Shown here one piece after another: positions 1-12,034 of a stretch of DNA of 64,000 nt. The stretch's first letter is position 1. Every line of letters starts with the position of its first letter. Source of the stretch: Lantana camara. Lineage: Eukaryota > Streptophyta > Magnoliopsida > Lamiales > Verbenaceae. The stretch covers positions 39,848,501-39,912,500 of the forward strand of contig CM074865.1 in NCBI GenBank assembly GCA_037501455.1, written 5' to 3'. Both the position numbers and the translations under genes were made by a program. Under the pieces are notes generated by a model. The model was not told the DNA's origin, searched no databases, and was given only the letters and a program-made list of their open reading frames with translations.

Positions 1-633
1 ATAAGCCTTGAATCAGTTGTCTAAGGCGACACCCTTTAAAGCTTATACCTAAGACTACAGAGTTAACTCATAAAGTGACAAGGAACCTCAAGTCTAAGGA
101 TCAATTAATCACATCAATGACTCGTGAGATATTTCCTAATCTGGAAGTTTCCATTTCCTGAAATAGAAACTTCCTTTCCCATTTAGGAATGTTCTCACAC
201 GGGGCACCTCAGTGAACTTACTTATTAAAGTAAGCACCCTCATGTATCACGCACGTATCAACTATACACTTTGCACCTCCATGAAACAAGGTGGTCCTTC
301 TTAAGGGCGTGATCCCACAAGCAAGCCTTAGAGGAGTCAGGTTGACACTCCCACTGTCTGTAGGACTCATCGGCTTGGAGTATTTTACTAATCATGACTT
401 ATGCGATATAGGGCTCGTTTCATGAACCATTTCACCTAAATGGTAGAGTCCTAAAGTCATCAGGATTAGGGGAGTTCTCATACATGCACAACTAAAGTAA
501 ACGCATACCAAACAAGAGCATATAAAGAAGTGTTGCCTCAATTCGTTATTTTATTCAAAGATTGTCTGTGATTACAATAAGGAAAAGTACAAAGCGGATA
601 TACAATCGGCTTTCTAGGGCACTATTCCTAACA
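1..633 (-). repeat. Copia LTR fragment, cut by window edge
   Basis: This stretch matches, base for base over long runs, the LTR of the minus-strand Copia element at 30988-31620. It ends at 633 with the reverse complement of the LTR start TGTTAGGAATAG. The other LTR end lies left of the window, so it cannot be told whether this is a solo LTR or the edge of a full element. It interrupts the Gypsy-type LTR that resumes at 634. CATGC at 634-638 would be the target duplication, but its partner is outside the window. Confidence 0.85.
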
Positions 634-662
634 CATGCATGGTTGGGCTGATTTTCTGTACC

Positions 663-797
663 GTGACACGGGGTTTCACGGTTTGCTTTGTTCTTGTGAC
701 ACGGGCGTGTCACCTTATTTTCATGCATGATTTTCCCGCTGTACCGTGACACGGGGGTGTCACGGCTTAGTGCATTTCTGTGACACGGGCGTGTCAC
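663..797. repeat. Palindrome array, GTGACACGGGCGTGTCAC type
   Basis: Four copies of an 18-bp palindrome start at about 663, 695, 745 and 780, so the spacings are 32, 50 and 35 bp. The second and fourth copies are near-perfect and the first is degenerate. It sits about 290 bp upstream of the mini-exon at 1085-1148, the same relative place as the arrays in the other long LTRs. Confidence 0.85.
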
Positions 798-1084
798 ACT
801 CTGTTTCTCATGCATTTCGTTTGCATGCTACTGTACATGCATGTGGTTGTATACTTCGGTTATGTATTAAGTGTTATTGATTTAATTAAGTATATGTAAT
901 TGTTTGTACCAACTTGAATATGATTTAATTTGTATGCTTTGATTATATGAAATAAAATGTATTAATAGTGCACATGAACATTTCCATAACATAATTTAAT
1001 CTTTTATACATTCATATCACGATCATTGCATTGCCGAGCGTCTTGTTTGGTCATATTGAGTCTCACTTTACCTTTCTTGCACAG

Positions 1085-1148
1085 ATTTTGATTCCGTGGG
1101 TGACGAGGCTGATCCTTGAGGCTTTCGTATCTTCTTTTGTCGGTACAG
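1085..1148 (+). other. Predicted LTR mini-exon (64 nt)
   Basis: The segment is bounded by a pyrimidine-rich acceptor ending CTTGCACAG and a donor ACAG/GTGGGTTT. The same layout and similar sequence recur in reverse at 13915-13981, and the layout recurs in every long LTR here. Splicing is inferred. Confidence 0.45.
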
Positions 1149-1855
1149 GTGGGTTTCTCTACTACTTAGATAAAACGACCCGATATATCCCCTTATGTGA
1201 AAAGCTTTAAGCCAAAGTGATACGGTATATATATATATATTGAGTCTTTTATCGAGTAAATGATTGCAAACGTAAAACCCTTATTTCTTGAATCCTACCA
1301 AATGTTTTGGCGAGTATTGATTGATTGATTGCACTGATTGGGGCCGGGGTTCTTGGTGTGAGTGGCTATCCGAGGAAACATGGGCTGACGGTGATCCCTC
1401 ACACTAGTTCCCATTATTGAACAGCGGTACCGGACCTCGTCAGGAGATTGGCGGGGAAAGGGAGCTGAGTGCCATCTGGGGAGTCATGTAACCCCTTTTG
1501 GCCAATGATTGGGTGGCCGGGTCTTGCAAGCCCGCCCACCAACTCGGAGGAAGAAGGTGTATATGACCGATTGAATAGAATCGATTGATTGAGCACAAAA
1601 GAATGATATGCATGACAGACTTAATGAATGAATGATTGATCAAATCACACGTGGTGTTGGTTGGAGATGATGCACGCCCACTCGCCGGGCCACTAATGAC
1701 CTATTGTAAAATTGACCATTATAATCCCTTCCGATGATTCCTTTATTTTTCCCACTTGGGAACCGTTTCTAAAACCTCGCTTGGGATTATAATCTGCATG
1801 TGATTGTTTCAATTCAGTTATATATATTATATTTATGCCAATGTTTTATACCCAC

Positions 1856-1872
1856 CAGTCCCTTTTGGACTG
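1856..1872 (+). other. Branch-point hairpin in LTR
   Basis: CAGTCC and GGACTG form a six-pair stem around a CTTTT loop. ACTGA at its 3' foot resembles a branch point, and TTTTCAG acceptors follow about 18 nt and 31 nt downstream. Equivalent hairpins with different stems occur in the other long LTRs. Confidence 0.5.
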
Positions 1873-2297
1873 AACCCGTTTGGTTTTCAGCTGTTTGGTG
1901 CAGGTGTCGAGAGAGCTAGGCGGGAATACGAGTCCTAGGTCTTGCATTTGTCTCTAGCTCTTTATTTTGGTCTTACACTTACATCCCACACTTTTGATTA
2001 TTGTATATGGTTATGTTTTGGAGCGTACACATGTTTTGGGCCGTGATGGCTTGTCTTGATGTATATGAATTATATTTTGGAGCTTGCATACTCGTGGTAT
2101 ATATGATATGCTTTGCTCGATTATTGCTTCCGCTTTATGGATTTTCTCTGATTCGTATGGTTAAGGGTTAGCCCGCCTAGCATAGAGTGTGTGTTTGTCC
2201 CCGTTCGCCGTGATTTAGCTCGGGTATGGATTGTTCATTTCATATTCGGGTCGGGTCTCGGTGCGGGGGATGTGACACCTTACGCTCGGGTGTTACA

Positions 2298-5200
2298 CCC
2301 CATCTCTCACAAGCAACAACGAGAGAACCCCATCTCTCAAACAACAACACAACAACCCAAGAAAAGATAAATAAACAAGCACGTAAATACCACACAAGGG
2401 ACAGATAAGAAATATCAAGTAAATCAAGTATCGTTCATATAACCGCAGTTAACACACCAAGCCATCCAAGTACTTAGTATCATAAAATTATTCAAATTAA
2501 AGTTGCATGTGTGCATATGCCATGGATGCTTGATATACCGTTCACCGATGTTTGGGAATCTTCCATTATAGTGATCTGATTCAACACTTGATTCCTTCCA
2601 TAGTGTCAGGCATTGAAATCCCCGATGTATCCAATACTTAAATAGCCACCCGGTCTTCATTCCACAATCTTTTCTCTTATCCTTTCTAATCACCACGGTC
2701 CGAAGCTCCAATTTTTAGTGTGCACTTGATCTTAACCCAATTAGCTCATTGTCCACCTCACATCATTTTCGCCCTGCTTAGTTGTTCAAGCTAGCCTTTA
2801 ATTGCTTAAGTTCTAACCTCCAACTTGAATACTGGAGCTAATCCTTAGTAGCTCAAATTCCATTCTCCAATCCTAATAACTTCCCCGATTAATCATGGAA
2901 AATGCCTGATGAAATGGTAACCCATCTTTTCATATTGTGTATTTCCCTTCTATGTATTCCTTTTCCAACGCTCGGCTGAATTAACTCTACTTTTTGCCCC
3001 TCACGGAATATGATGATCCGATTGGCTTTCATTTTACCCAATACTTTCCTTGCCAATTCTTGAAATTCCTACACGGTCCTATCATCTTCTAGTTATACAA
3101 GTGATATAAACATGATCCTTCCAATCTTGGGGAATTAAGTTCGAGCATGTCTTGTAGTAATAAACTAATAATGCTAATGGTGTTGCCCTTACACCCTATA
3201 TTATTATCGATCAACCTTTACCTTCTTTTTTTTTTTTTTTTTATTTTAATTCCTAAATACTCTTTGAATATATCTCTTCATTTCTTGAGGTAGTGTTTCT
3301 TCCATATTATTCCCAAAGTCTTATCCCACCTTGATTTCGAGGTCTACAAGTGTTAAAATCTCTCAATTTATCCCGTGAACTTGCTTTGTAAAGTTTTCAT
3401 TATTTGTTGATTCTTACATTTCCATTGTTCCTTTTTGAAGTGACCTATTCGAGTATAACCGTGTATTTAAATCATCTCCCGTGTCGGCTCTCCTCCTTAA
3501 GAATTTCAATTCTACTTTTTGAACTTGTTCTACCACCTCTCAGATAAAAGATTCTCGACCTCTTCAATTTAGCTTCCTCGATATCGGTGGTTCTAACCAA
3601 GTTACATGTCCGATGATCTCACTCAAACTCGATTTGAAATGATTGGTAGGGATAACAACCTACTTCATTCATTCTAATTTCCAGTTCTACTTTTCGGAGT
3701 GCCACTGTTCGTCTTTTCTTTTGATAACCACTTTGTAACCCAAATATTTCTTCTTTTCTTGATTCAAGTAAGATCCGGTTTGAGTAACACTCGATGAATG
3801 AAGTGGAAGAAATTTCCTATCAAGTAAACACTAAAGAATGCATGTTGGATTAAGATGCCAATGCACGTAACAAATAATTAAAGATGTAAGATATTGGAGC
3901 ATTTATCAAGTAGAAGTGCACGCACACATATAAATAAAGGAGATTAAATAATTTAATGCGGCCTATGATACACGTTCCATGAATGCAATACACCTGTCAC
4001 CGTAGGGGTAAGCTTTAGCCCGGGAACTTGTTCTTCATCTCCTTAATTACGGATTTGATTTGAGCTTGTTGATGACCTCTCGTTTCTCCCACGGTCTTCG
4101 AAATCTTCATAAGTTTTCCTTGTATCAATTTGTGTGTCTCCATAGCCCAGGCCGAGATTTCAATTTCTTTAAACCGAAGTCTTCTACAAATGTGGAATCG
4201 GTATCTCGACTTATTCCCAAGTATCAATCTCCAAAAGTTGTCCAAATCTTCACCTTGATTACGACCTTGATAAACGTTCCATTGACTTATACCTTATGAG
4301 TTCGGATTGGTGGAATAAACTCATCCTCCAATTGCTTAAACCTGATTTCACTATTTCCTCCAAAAGCTCTTTGCCTTTCTTTATCTTTTCCATTTGCTGT
4401 TATTTATCTCCCAATTCAACCTCACAACACAACAATTCAGTTTGGGACTAGAAGATAACTCCACTCCGACCGAAGATAAAACCGTTAGCATTGTTACCTC
4501 CCATAGGTTTGCATTCGCCGTGTTAGATTTCTTTTCTTTAACTCTTTTCAAATCCAGCTTCTTCCAGAACTTGACTTCTGAAACTTGATTTATTTGGAAG
4601 TTCTACTTCGCCAATTCGCCTCACTCGCCATTCACAAATCCTATTATATCCCAAATCTTGTACCTCGAACTTGAAACTAATTAGCTTGATTCACTTGAAA
4701 ACTCATCCTCGATGGCTTTTGTTGCTCGCTTCTCAGGAAACCTATTTTACCTTGATTCCTCTTGGTTATCATCGCCCTTCGTCGATCCAAACCTCGAAAT
4801 GAAGTACCCTTGAGGTTTTCCTTTGATCATTTTTACCGAACGATCCTTTGTACTACTAACTCGATCCCAATTAAACATCTTGTAATTTTCCCACTTGCTC
4901 GTACATTAACGCCTTGAATCTTGATGTCTTCAGGATTTCCTTCACTTTCCTTTGGAATTAAACGAGCCTCTTGGTCCCGGTTGATCAACTCCATTTTTGG
5001 CTTAGGTACGTGGTTTTATCCTGTGAGTTATAGACATTCCACACCCACTTCACGCATGAGTTAATCCCTATCTCGAGCTTGAACTCCCAACACATGGATT
5101 TGTTGTAGGGACCCTCAAACACCCGAATTTCTCTAAATCTCCGGAGCCTTCTTCCACTCATCCGTACCCGAAAGAAGAGCCCTTGATAAGTTGTTGTAAT

Positions 5201-5506
5201 TTTAGAAATTGGCTGTGGTTTGATGTTGTAACAATATCCTACACTCATAACTCAACTCAATTATCAATGCATGCCAGTTAGTAAGTGCGCATGACACATA
5301 ATTAGCATCAAAGGCACGTATTAATGCAAAATGCAACACATAAATCAACAAAATTTAAGTTAAATGCATCTAATATTATATTTTCCATATCAAATTTCAA
5401 TAATAAAGCTCATGATCAATGCAGTGCACACGTTAACATGTTGTTCCTAAGTCGTACGACCTATAGTTGATAAGACACGACACAAGGAACCTCGGTTTTG
5501 TAACCT
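2298..5506 (-). other. Non-coding internal region of a long-LTR (LARD-like) element
   Basis: Read on the minus strand, this region begins at the primer-binding site at 5507-5521 and runs leftward without any recognisable gag, protease, reverse transcriptase or integrase. The longest open frames are under 100 codons and match nothing I know. The leader just after the primer site, and a stretch near 3960-4010, resemble the internal region of the complete element at 34078-42461 (36714-36800 and near 37210-37255), so the two belong to one non-autonomous family. It has a T-run at about 3227-3242. Its left edge at 2298 abuts the plus-strand LTR and no 3' LTR of this element is in the window. Confidence 0.6.
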
Positions 5507-5521
5507 GGGGCTCTGATACCA
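5507..5521 (-). other. Primer-binding site (initiator tRNA-Met type)
   Basis: On the minus strand this reads TGGTATCAGAGCCCC, the usual plant tRNA-Met primer site. It lies eight bases inside the LTR edge at 5530. Confidence 0.85.
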
Positions 5522-6003
5522 CTTAATGATGTAGCACCCGGGACGATAGGCGCCACATCCCCCGCACTACAAGTCCAGTCCACACGTGAAATGGATAATC
5601 CAAGCATGAACCGGACTCATAGCGAACGGGAGACAAAATAAAAGATATCCTAGCTAGGCGGAATCTAACCCTATACCAATAAATCAAGAATACCAAGAAT
5701 GCAATACGGAAGCAATAATACCATGCATGAATTTCAATAGTGGCTACAAGCCCAATTATTTCATAACATAATTAAAATTCCAACATGCATCCTAATAATG
5801 GGTTCAACTACGCATGTAATCTGTCCCGAATTCATAATCAAGAATCATAAATGGCACTCGGGCCCGAATACATAAAGAGATACAATTAAATCATAATAAT
5901 CTAAATGTGACTCAAGTGTACAAGTGACTCGGATAAGAAAACTAAGACTCGACTCCCGCCTAGCAAAACCTGCAAGAAACGGGAAAAGTTGGGAAAGAGG
6001 GGT

Positions 6004-6020
6004 CAGTCTCTAGAAGACTG
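6004..6020 (-). other. Branch-point hairpin in LTR
   Basis: CAGTCT pairs with AGACTG, six pairs. On the minus strand a TGCAG acceptor follows about 30 nt downstream (5970-5972) and then the conserved GCTAGGCGG. This matches the layout of the other long LTRs. Confidence 0.45.
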
Positions 6021-7380
6021 AGTGAGCAGGAGCGATAAATATATATAGAAACATGCACATGCAAGTCATAAATCCCGAGCAAAGTTTTATTTAAAGTTAG
6101 TTCCCAGGAGGGCAAGAGAATAACTAAGCAATGCTCGGACTTTACGACTAATCATGTTAAATTCATTAAGTTCATAATTCATACATAATCAATAAGGCTC
6201 GGGAGTGAGCGTACATAATCTCCAACCAAACTCTGACCGCGTACGACAATTATCATTATTATATTGGATACTCGATCACACAATACATTATAATACATGC
6301 AAGCCATAAAACAGAACATAAGACATAGTCGTTTGGGCAATCCGTGTCCCGGCCTTCCCGCACGGTGCATAACAATCATAACATAATCATAATCATAAAA
6401 TAAGTTCCAACCTTCTTCCTCCGGGTGGTGGACGGGCTTGCAAGACCCGACCACCGGTCCATACATTGACCCAGGGGATATATGAATCCCCCAAGGGCAC
6501 TCAGCTCCCATTCCCCGCTAAACCTCCTAGCGAGGGACGGTATCTCCGTAAATGTGGTGGGACTAGTACAAGGGATCACCGTCGGCCCTTGCCTCCCCGG
6601 ATAGCTACTTGTACTAAGTCCCTGGGCCCGTGAATTCATAATCATGTTCATAATCATATTCTCGCCAAAATATTTACAATCATGATAAACATAATAATTC
6701 TCATAATCCTTGTGAAAATGTTTACTTGATAAATTCATTTGAAAACCATATATATATATACATTAGGTTTTTGGCCAAACTCGTCACATAAGGTTGTAAG
6801 GATTAATATGTAACTAGAACGAAAACTGTAACATCCCGTTCGTCCGACTTATAAGGTACGCTTCATTTCAACCTTTTTATGTGTTTAATTAGGTGATTTT
6901 GTATTTTGCTCGGCCCTATTTTGAACTCTTTAAGAGTTTAGGGGCCTTTTTCTAATTTTCTCTTCTTAGGGGTTTTTCGGTCATTTATCGTTTGAACGAG
7001 ATCTTGACCATTTTGACCACTTCAATGCGTTCGGGGCATCGAAACGAGTCCGTAGACTCTAAGTTTGCCCTATTCTAACGTCGTTAGCCTTTCCTCCCGT
7101 TCTTTTTGCGCGTGAGAAACCGAGATAAAACACCCGGATTCTCGTTTTTCATGCCATAACTTCAACAGCTCTCTCTCCTCTTTCTCTCTCTCCCTCACGA
7201 TCCAACACACACACGCAAGGTGTAATTTCACACACTAATCAAACTTGCTCGTTTCTCGACGGAATTCGACGAACTAATAGTCCATTTCGATGAGCTCGAC
7301 GACGCGGTCACAACCGTACCAAGATCTCGACCAACTGACGAGCAGTGGCGGTGATATGGCATAATTTCAGGTGCTCAGGC

Positions 7381-7400
7381 GGGGGGGGGGGGGGGGGGGG
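7381..7400 (+). repeat. 20-base G homopolymer
   Basis: Twenty consecutive G residues sit in the GC-rich part of the solo LTR, followed by GCGGCGCCGCC-type palindromes near 7402-7412 and 7486-7496. It can form G-quadruplexes, and the run length is liable to sequencing error. Confidence 0.8.
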
Positions 7401-8322
7401 AGCGGCGCCGCCCATTCGCGGCGGCTTCCGGCGACACGCGCCCCAGGCCCGGTGAGGGGACTTCCCGGCATTTCTTTCTGTGCAGGCGGCGCCGCCATTG
7501 GGGCGGCGAGGGGGCCGCACGCGCCGGCCAAAGCTCGCGGCGGTGGTGGCGCGGCACTGTAGCGGCGGCTTTTTCGGACCAAGGTTGGTGTTTCCTACCC
7601 TTTTTCGACCCCCTGAGTCCATTTCCGGGATCGTTTTCACTGGGTTTTGGCCGTAGGTGGTGGTTCCGGCGACGTGTGCGGTGGCAGATTATTCGGCGGC
7701 CAACGGGGGCCTTTTTCGGCCATCTTTTGGCGTCGCGCTCTTCACGAAAGTTGTTCGGAACGGCGAGAACTAGTAGACTTTGATCACGCGACTACAGATT
7801 CGACGGATGTCCGATTGATTTATTGTGATTTATTTTGTGTAATCTGAATATTTAGAATTAATTGTCCTAATTGTAATAAATTGTTAATTGCTTGATTTGT
7901 CGATCTATATGGATTCTAATATATACGAAATCATGTATGAAATGAATTATGATATATGTGGATGCTTTGATTTGCAATTTGAATCCCGTTTCACCCCTTC
8001 GAGCTAAATGTCTAACTCGAAGGGGTGTATGTGTAATTTTGAAAACGTTATGAATTTGCTTGATTTAAATTAAGTAAACTTTATCAAATTGAATCCGTTA
8101 TGTGATATATGAATTGATATGAAATAATGTGAATTCCATTGCCTTTTGAGTTCCCTTAATTGCATTAATTGTGCTTATGGACATGCCTTAATGTTTTGGT
8201 TTGCTTGAAAATTAATATGAATTTGAATCCTGCTTATGTGATTGCATTTTCCGTGCGTCCCTGTGTGGTTGTCTGTCAGAGTTTGAGCTTTGTGGTCTGT
8301 TTTGTGTGTTCAGTTGGTTCAG

Positions 8323-8404
8323 GTGCACCCGGGGTGGTGATAAGTGAGTCGTGCAGGTTCCGGGGTGAACTATTTGCTGTGTCTTCGGCTGTATTTGGTT
8401 CCAG
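8323..8404 (+). other. Predicted LTR mini-exon (about 82 nt)
   Basis: Acceptor TTGGTTCAG at 8322 and donor TTCCAG/GTGAGGTTAGG at 8404 bound the segment. A second acceptor GTGCAG inside it could give a shorter form. The GTGAGG donor is the one found in most of the other long LTRs. Confidence 0.42.
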
Positions 8405-9237
8405 GTGAGGTTAGGATATAGTTATACCCTATTGCAATGTGCTTGTTTTCGAATGCATGCGGTTTATAAGCCTTATGTATATGTAGATATGTGTAAGATA
8501 CGTATTTTGTTGGCTTTGCTATAAGTTTGAAAGTATGAAGTTATGTATAAGCCTACGTAAGCTTAGCTTTGATTTTGTTTTGATTTTGAGGTCAGTCTTC
8601 GTGATATGTACGTACGATAGCTAAGTACGATATGCATAAAATATGTCTGTTTGTCTGTCTGTCTGTCTGTTGCGGGTTAAGAGTCCGATTTCCATGATCT
8701 GTGTAAGTGTGGGGCCCTAATTTCCGTGCAAGGGATGTACCGGAACCCACCTGAGCGTAGGTTGGGGGATGGAGTCCGAGGGTTTGAGCAGTAGTGAGCA
8801 CTCCCCTCTTCTGCTTTAGGATGGCTAGGGTCGCGCAACCCTTCCATCACACCTACCTGGTATGTTTTATTTTGTTTTGGTTTATTTAGTCTGTCTGTGC
8901 ACTCGTACCCGCCGAGTTTCGTTATGTCAGTCGGTTATAAGTTCGTGAAACGGGGATAGACTCTTAAGTAAGATAAAAATTGGATTTGCTAGTAACCTAA
9001 TAAGTTGTGTTCCGATATGTGTGCTAAGTCTGCTTGGTTTTGTACGTATGCTTTGAGTTATGCATAAGTTAAGTTCTATTCGTTCTGTTTTGATAAGTCA
9101 CCCCAACTATATATATTATCACGAGATAAATGTTTTGGTGTGCAAAAACTAGTCCCGGGTTCACGAACAGTTTAACTTTGTACGTGTTGTGCTCTATATA
9201 TATATACGTTGTGTGTGTGTGTGTTAGCCCCTCTCTT

Positions 9238-9249
9238 AGTCTTTGGACT
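9238..9249 (+). other. Branch-point hairpin in LTR
   Basis: AGTC pairs with GACT around a TTTG loop. CTGAC follows at once and a GTGCAG acceptor lies about 30 nt downstream (9278-9280). Confidence 0.5.
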
Positions 9250-9799
9250 GACCCCTCCCCGTTTATGTTTTAGTGTGCAGGTTTAGCTTTGGGTTCGCGT
9301 TGGAGTTCGTGCTAGGCGGTGGTTGTCATGTCTGTCCAGTCTGTATCTGTTTGTTTAAGTATGTTAAGTATTTTGTTCTGAGATATGATTTGTGAATTTT
9401 GTATAAGAGATATTCTGTACAGGTTGGGTGTTTGATTTGAATGTTTGAAATTCGGGATAGGTTAGGACAGGTGCTCGGATTAGTTGAACCCGTTTTGATG
9501 TGTGATTATCCGGGACAGGTTAGGACAGGTTTGCCGAACTAGTTGAACCCGTATATTTGATTCTAATGTATGTACTGCGTTATATGCATGGTGTGTAAAA
9601 GTTTTTGAAAGTTGGTATTTCGTACTACTTCCACTGTCATGCTTCGCATATTTTCTTTTGTACAGGGTTAGGTACCGCCTAGCTAGTGTGTGCGTTTTCG
9701 TTTGTCACCCGTTCGCTGTGACTTGGTGCGTACACGTATCGGGTCATAGTGTGGGGGATGTGGCACCTCACGTGCGGGGTGTTACAAAAACACCCTCAC

Positions 9800-9864
9800 C
9801 TAGAATACCACGAGACATAAAGCATGAGTAATGTGGGCGCCTATTCAATTCGGAAGTCTCCGCC
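9800..9864 (-). other. Predicted LTR mini-exon (65 nt)
   Basis: On the minus strand acceptor GGTTCCAG precedes GGCGGAG, and donor CTAG/GTGAGGGTG ends it. The GGCGGAG start is shared with the mini-exons at 35461 and 50342. The solo LTR at 6827-9786 landed seven bases beyond the donor dinucleotide. Confidence 0.45.
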
Positions 9865-10919
9865 CTGGAACCGAACTGTACAAGAGAAGGAACAATGTGT
9901 ACTCGTGAGAAATAACTCAATATGAAACCACATAGATGCACGACATGTTATGCACATGATATGAGATACATAAGAAGCATGAATCATGTGATGAGGTCAT
10001 ATAATCAAGTAATTCATTCAAAACGTTCACTACATAGTGGTTTCATATTCATGTGTTTCATATCTTTCATATTTTGTATTAATTCGAGCCATAAGCTCTA
10101 TACAATAATCATAACTCATACTATAACATGTTTACAATGCATACGAGTCATAAATGAAGAGAGAAGTTATCATATGAGGTCAATAAATGGAAGAACAATT
10201 CATGTTTGCAAGCTAGAGAGCATTTGAAGGCATATTGGATCATAATTTACAAAATGTATTAACAAATTTACATTATGATTTCATAATATACAAGTTAACA
10301 CATAACATAACATATTAACAAAATATACAAGTCATGGAAGAAGCTAAACACAACATACAAAACAATTAAACGAAGCAAACCATCCATGCATGCATAAAAG
10401 TAGCACATAACGTTCATGTTGTCATTTCACGTATATGCATTGAATTGATAACATAAAATCCATAATCATATCAAAGTACACTATATATCATCAATTAATC
10501 ATGCATACAAGTCATATAATTCACATATGGGAGCCAAGAGGGTGAAAGGAATGCAAGAAGAAGAGTTTTGGAGAGATTTAGCAAAAGTTGATAATTTTGG
10601 AAACGAACAAGCTGTGGGAAAATTGGAATATCTTGAGTTCTATAAATTGGAATTAAGTTTTACTTATTGGGTATGAAACTAGACACAAAGATCTTTCTGG
10701 TGATATATGGCTCATTTTTTGAATCAAAGCGAGGTGAAAATGGCGTACACCCGAATTTGGATTAAAGCAGTTTTCCGGTAAAGTGGCGACACCAAAAAGA
10801 ATTGGTCATATCTCACAAACGGGAAAAGAAATTAAAGTTATTCCAATTGGAGAATATTATAGACTTCAAGAAGTTTCCGCGCGTTTAAAATCCAGGTCAT
10901 TCGGAGTTTAGATAAGTGA

Positions 10920-11042
10920 GTCGCGGCCATGACAAAATTGTCCTGAAAATCAGTCGCGGCCGCAACTGAAAATTGGCCAGTTCTCGAGTTGTTGGTCGCG
11001 GCCGCGACCAAATATGGTCACGAAACGGTCGCGGGCGCGACC
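10920..11042. repeat. Palindrome array, GGTCGCGGCCGCGACC type
   Basis: Four palindromes start (at GTCGCG) at 10920, 10953, 10995 and 11028, spacings 33, 42 and 33 bp. The third is perfect. It lies upstream of the mini-exon in LTR orientation. Confidence 0.85.
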
Positions 11043-12034
11043 ACCACTCCAGCAGTAGCAAAAGCTTCGGGAAAAATAGGGGAGTGACGAAAAATGGCTT
11101 CAAGAAGGCCAAAGGAGCTCCCAATTCACCCAAAATCACATAACAACAATCAAATACAACATATATACACACACACACACACTCATCAAATCATGAATTA
11201 AACCATCAATTTTCATAAACCCACATATACATATATATATATATACATTTATATACAACACATACATATATACACATTCTTGCATCAAAATTCAAGATCC
11301 AAGCATATAATTCAAAGCTTATCATACATTCAAGCATATACACACCCAAAATTCCAATTATAAAGAAAGGATCATACAACCTAGTTCACCCAACACACAT
11401 ATATATATATATATATATCTATATATATAGATATATATATACACATATAGCTTAGATGAGAAAGAGGAAAAGAAGAAGAAAGATTGGAGCTTGAATTCTT
11501 GGATAAACTTGATGAAATCCTCTTGTCTCCTTGTTTGCTAGCTTGGATCGATCAAAAGAAGAAGAAGAAAGAAGCTGGAAGCCCTTGTTTTGCTAGAAGA
11601 ATGAAAGAAGAAAAATAAGAATGAGGAGAGAAAATGGGGGTGTGTGTATATCGTGCTTTAAGGAGGGGAAAAAGAGGGAAATTGCACTTTGGTCCTTGGA
11701 GAGTTTAACTGATTCAAACAGGGTGCCGAGGTTTGATAACTTGACAATTGGGTTAAATCTAAAGTCCGATTAAGTCCACGGATTTCATATAATTTCAAAT
11801 AAGTGGAGAAGTAAAATAAAACATTTAATTACCAAGTAGACACGTTAAAAACGAATTTAAATTACACAGTCAATTAAATTATATAGGTCATATACGTCAC
11901 ATAATAGCAAATAATTCAACAAATTATTAAATTAAATAATCACTTAGCAATGAAAACACATATAAGTCACATAACTCTCGGTCTAACCCACTCGTGACGT
12001 CATACCTGTACGGCCAAAAAGTCGGGGTGTTACA

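Larger units (their letters stand above)
634..2297 (+). repeat. Gypsy-type long LTR, 3' part
   Basis: This is the 3' two thirds or so of a long LTR. It ends at 2297 in GTGTTACA, after the stretch (CCGTTCGC, GTGCGGGGGATGTG) shared by all long LTRs here. It aligns in reverse with the minus-strand LTRs at 12800-15961 and 5530-12034, for example around the palindrome centred on TTGCAA near 1530. No primer-binding site follows 2297, so it is a solo LTR or a 3' LTR. Its first kilobase is hidden behind the Copia LTR at 1-633. Confidence 0.75.
6827..9786 (+). repeat. Solo Gypsy-type LTR, TSD AAAAC
   Basis: A 2960-bp LTR begins TGTAACATCCCG and ends GGGTGTTACA, and is flanked by AAAAC at 6822-6826 and 9787-9791. 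No internal region or second LTR is present, so it is a solo LTR left by LTR-LTR recombination. It contains a very GC-rich block at 7370-7800 with a 20-G run, (TCTG)n near 8645-8670, (GT)n near 9210-9225, a mini-exon (8323-8404), a hairpin at about 8822-8850 and the branch-point hairpin at 9238-9249. The open frames in the GC-rich block are compositional. Confidence 0.92.
5530..12034 (-). repeat. 5' LTR of minus-strand long-LTR element, split by a solo LTR
   Basis: On the minus strand the LTR runs from TGTAACACCCC at 12034 to GTGCTACA at 5530. It is interrupted at 6827-9786 by another LTR with a clean TSD; without that insert it is about 3.54 kb. It carries a palindrome array (10920-11042), a mini-exon (9800-9864), a branch-point hairpin (6004-6020), a TTGCAA-centred hairpin near 6422-6455 and an AT-microsatellite cluster near 11395-11448. 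The primer site follows at 5507-5521. Its outer edge at 12034 breaks into a gag reading frame, so the element inserted into another Gypsy element. Confidence 0.8.

Noticed and set aside
7308..7640. Overlapping Pro/Gly-rich open frames on both strands
   Set aside because: All come from the GC-rich and poly-G part of a solo LTR, several frames are open at once, and there is no conserved motif.
11927..12034. C-terminal part of the 224-codon gag-like frame
   Set aside because: These 35 codons are LTR sequence read through past the insertion point at 12034 and have no Gag character.
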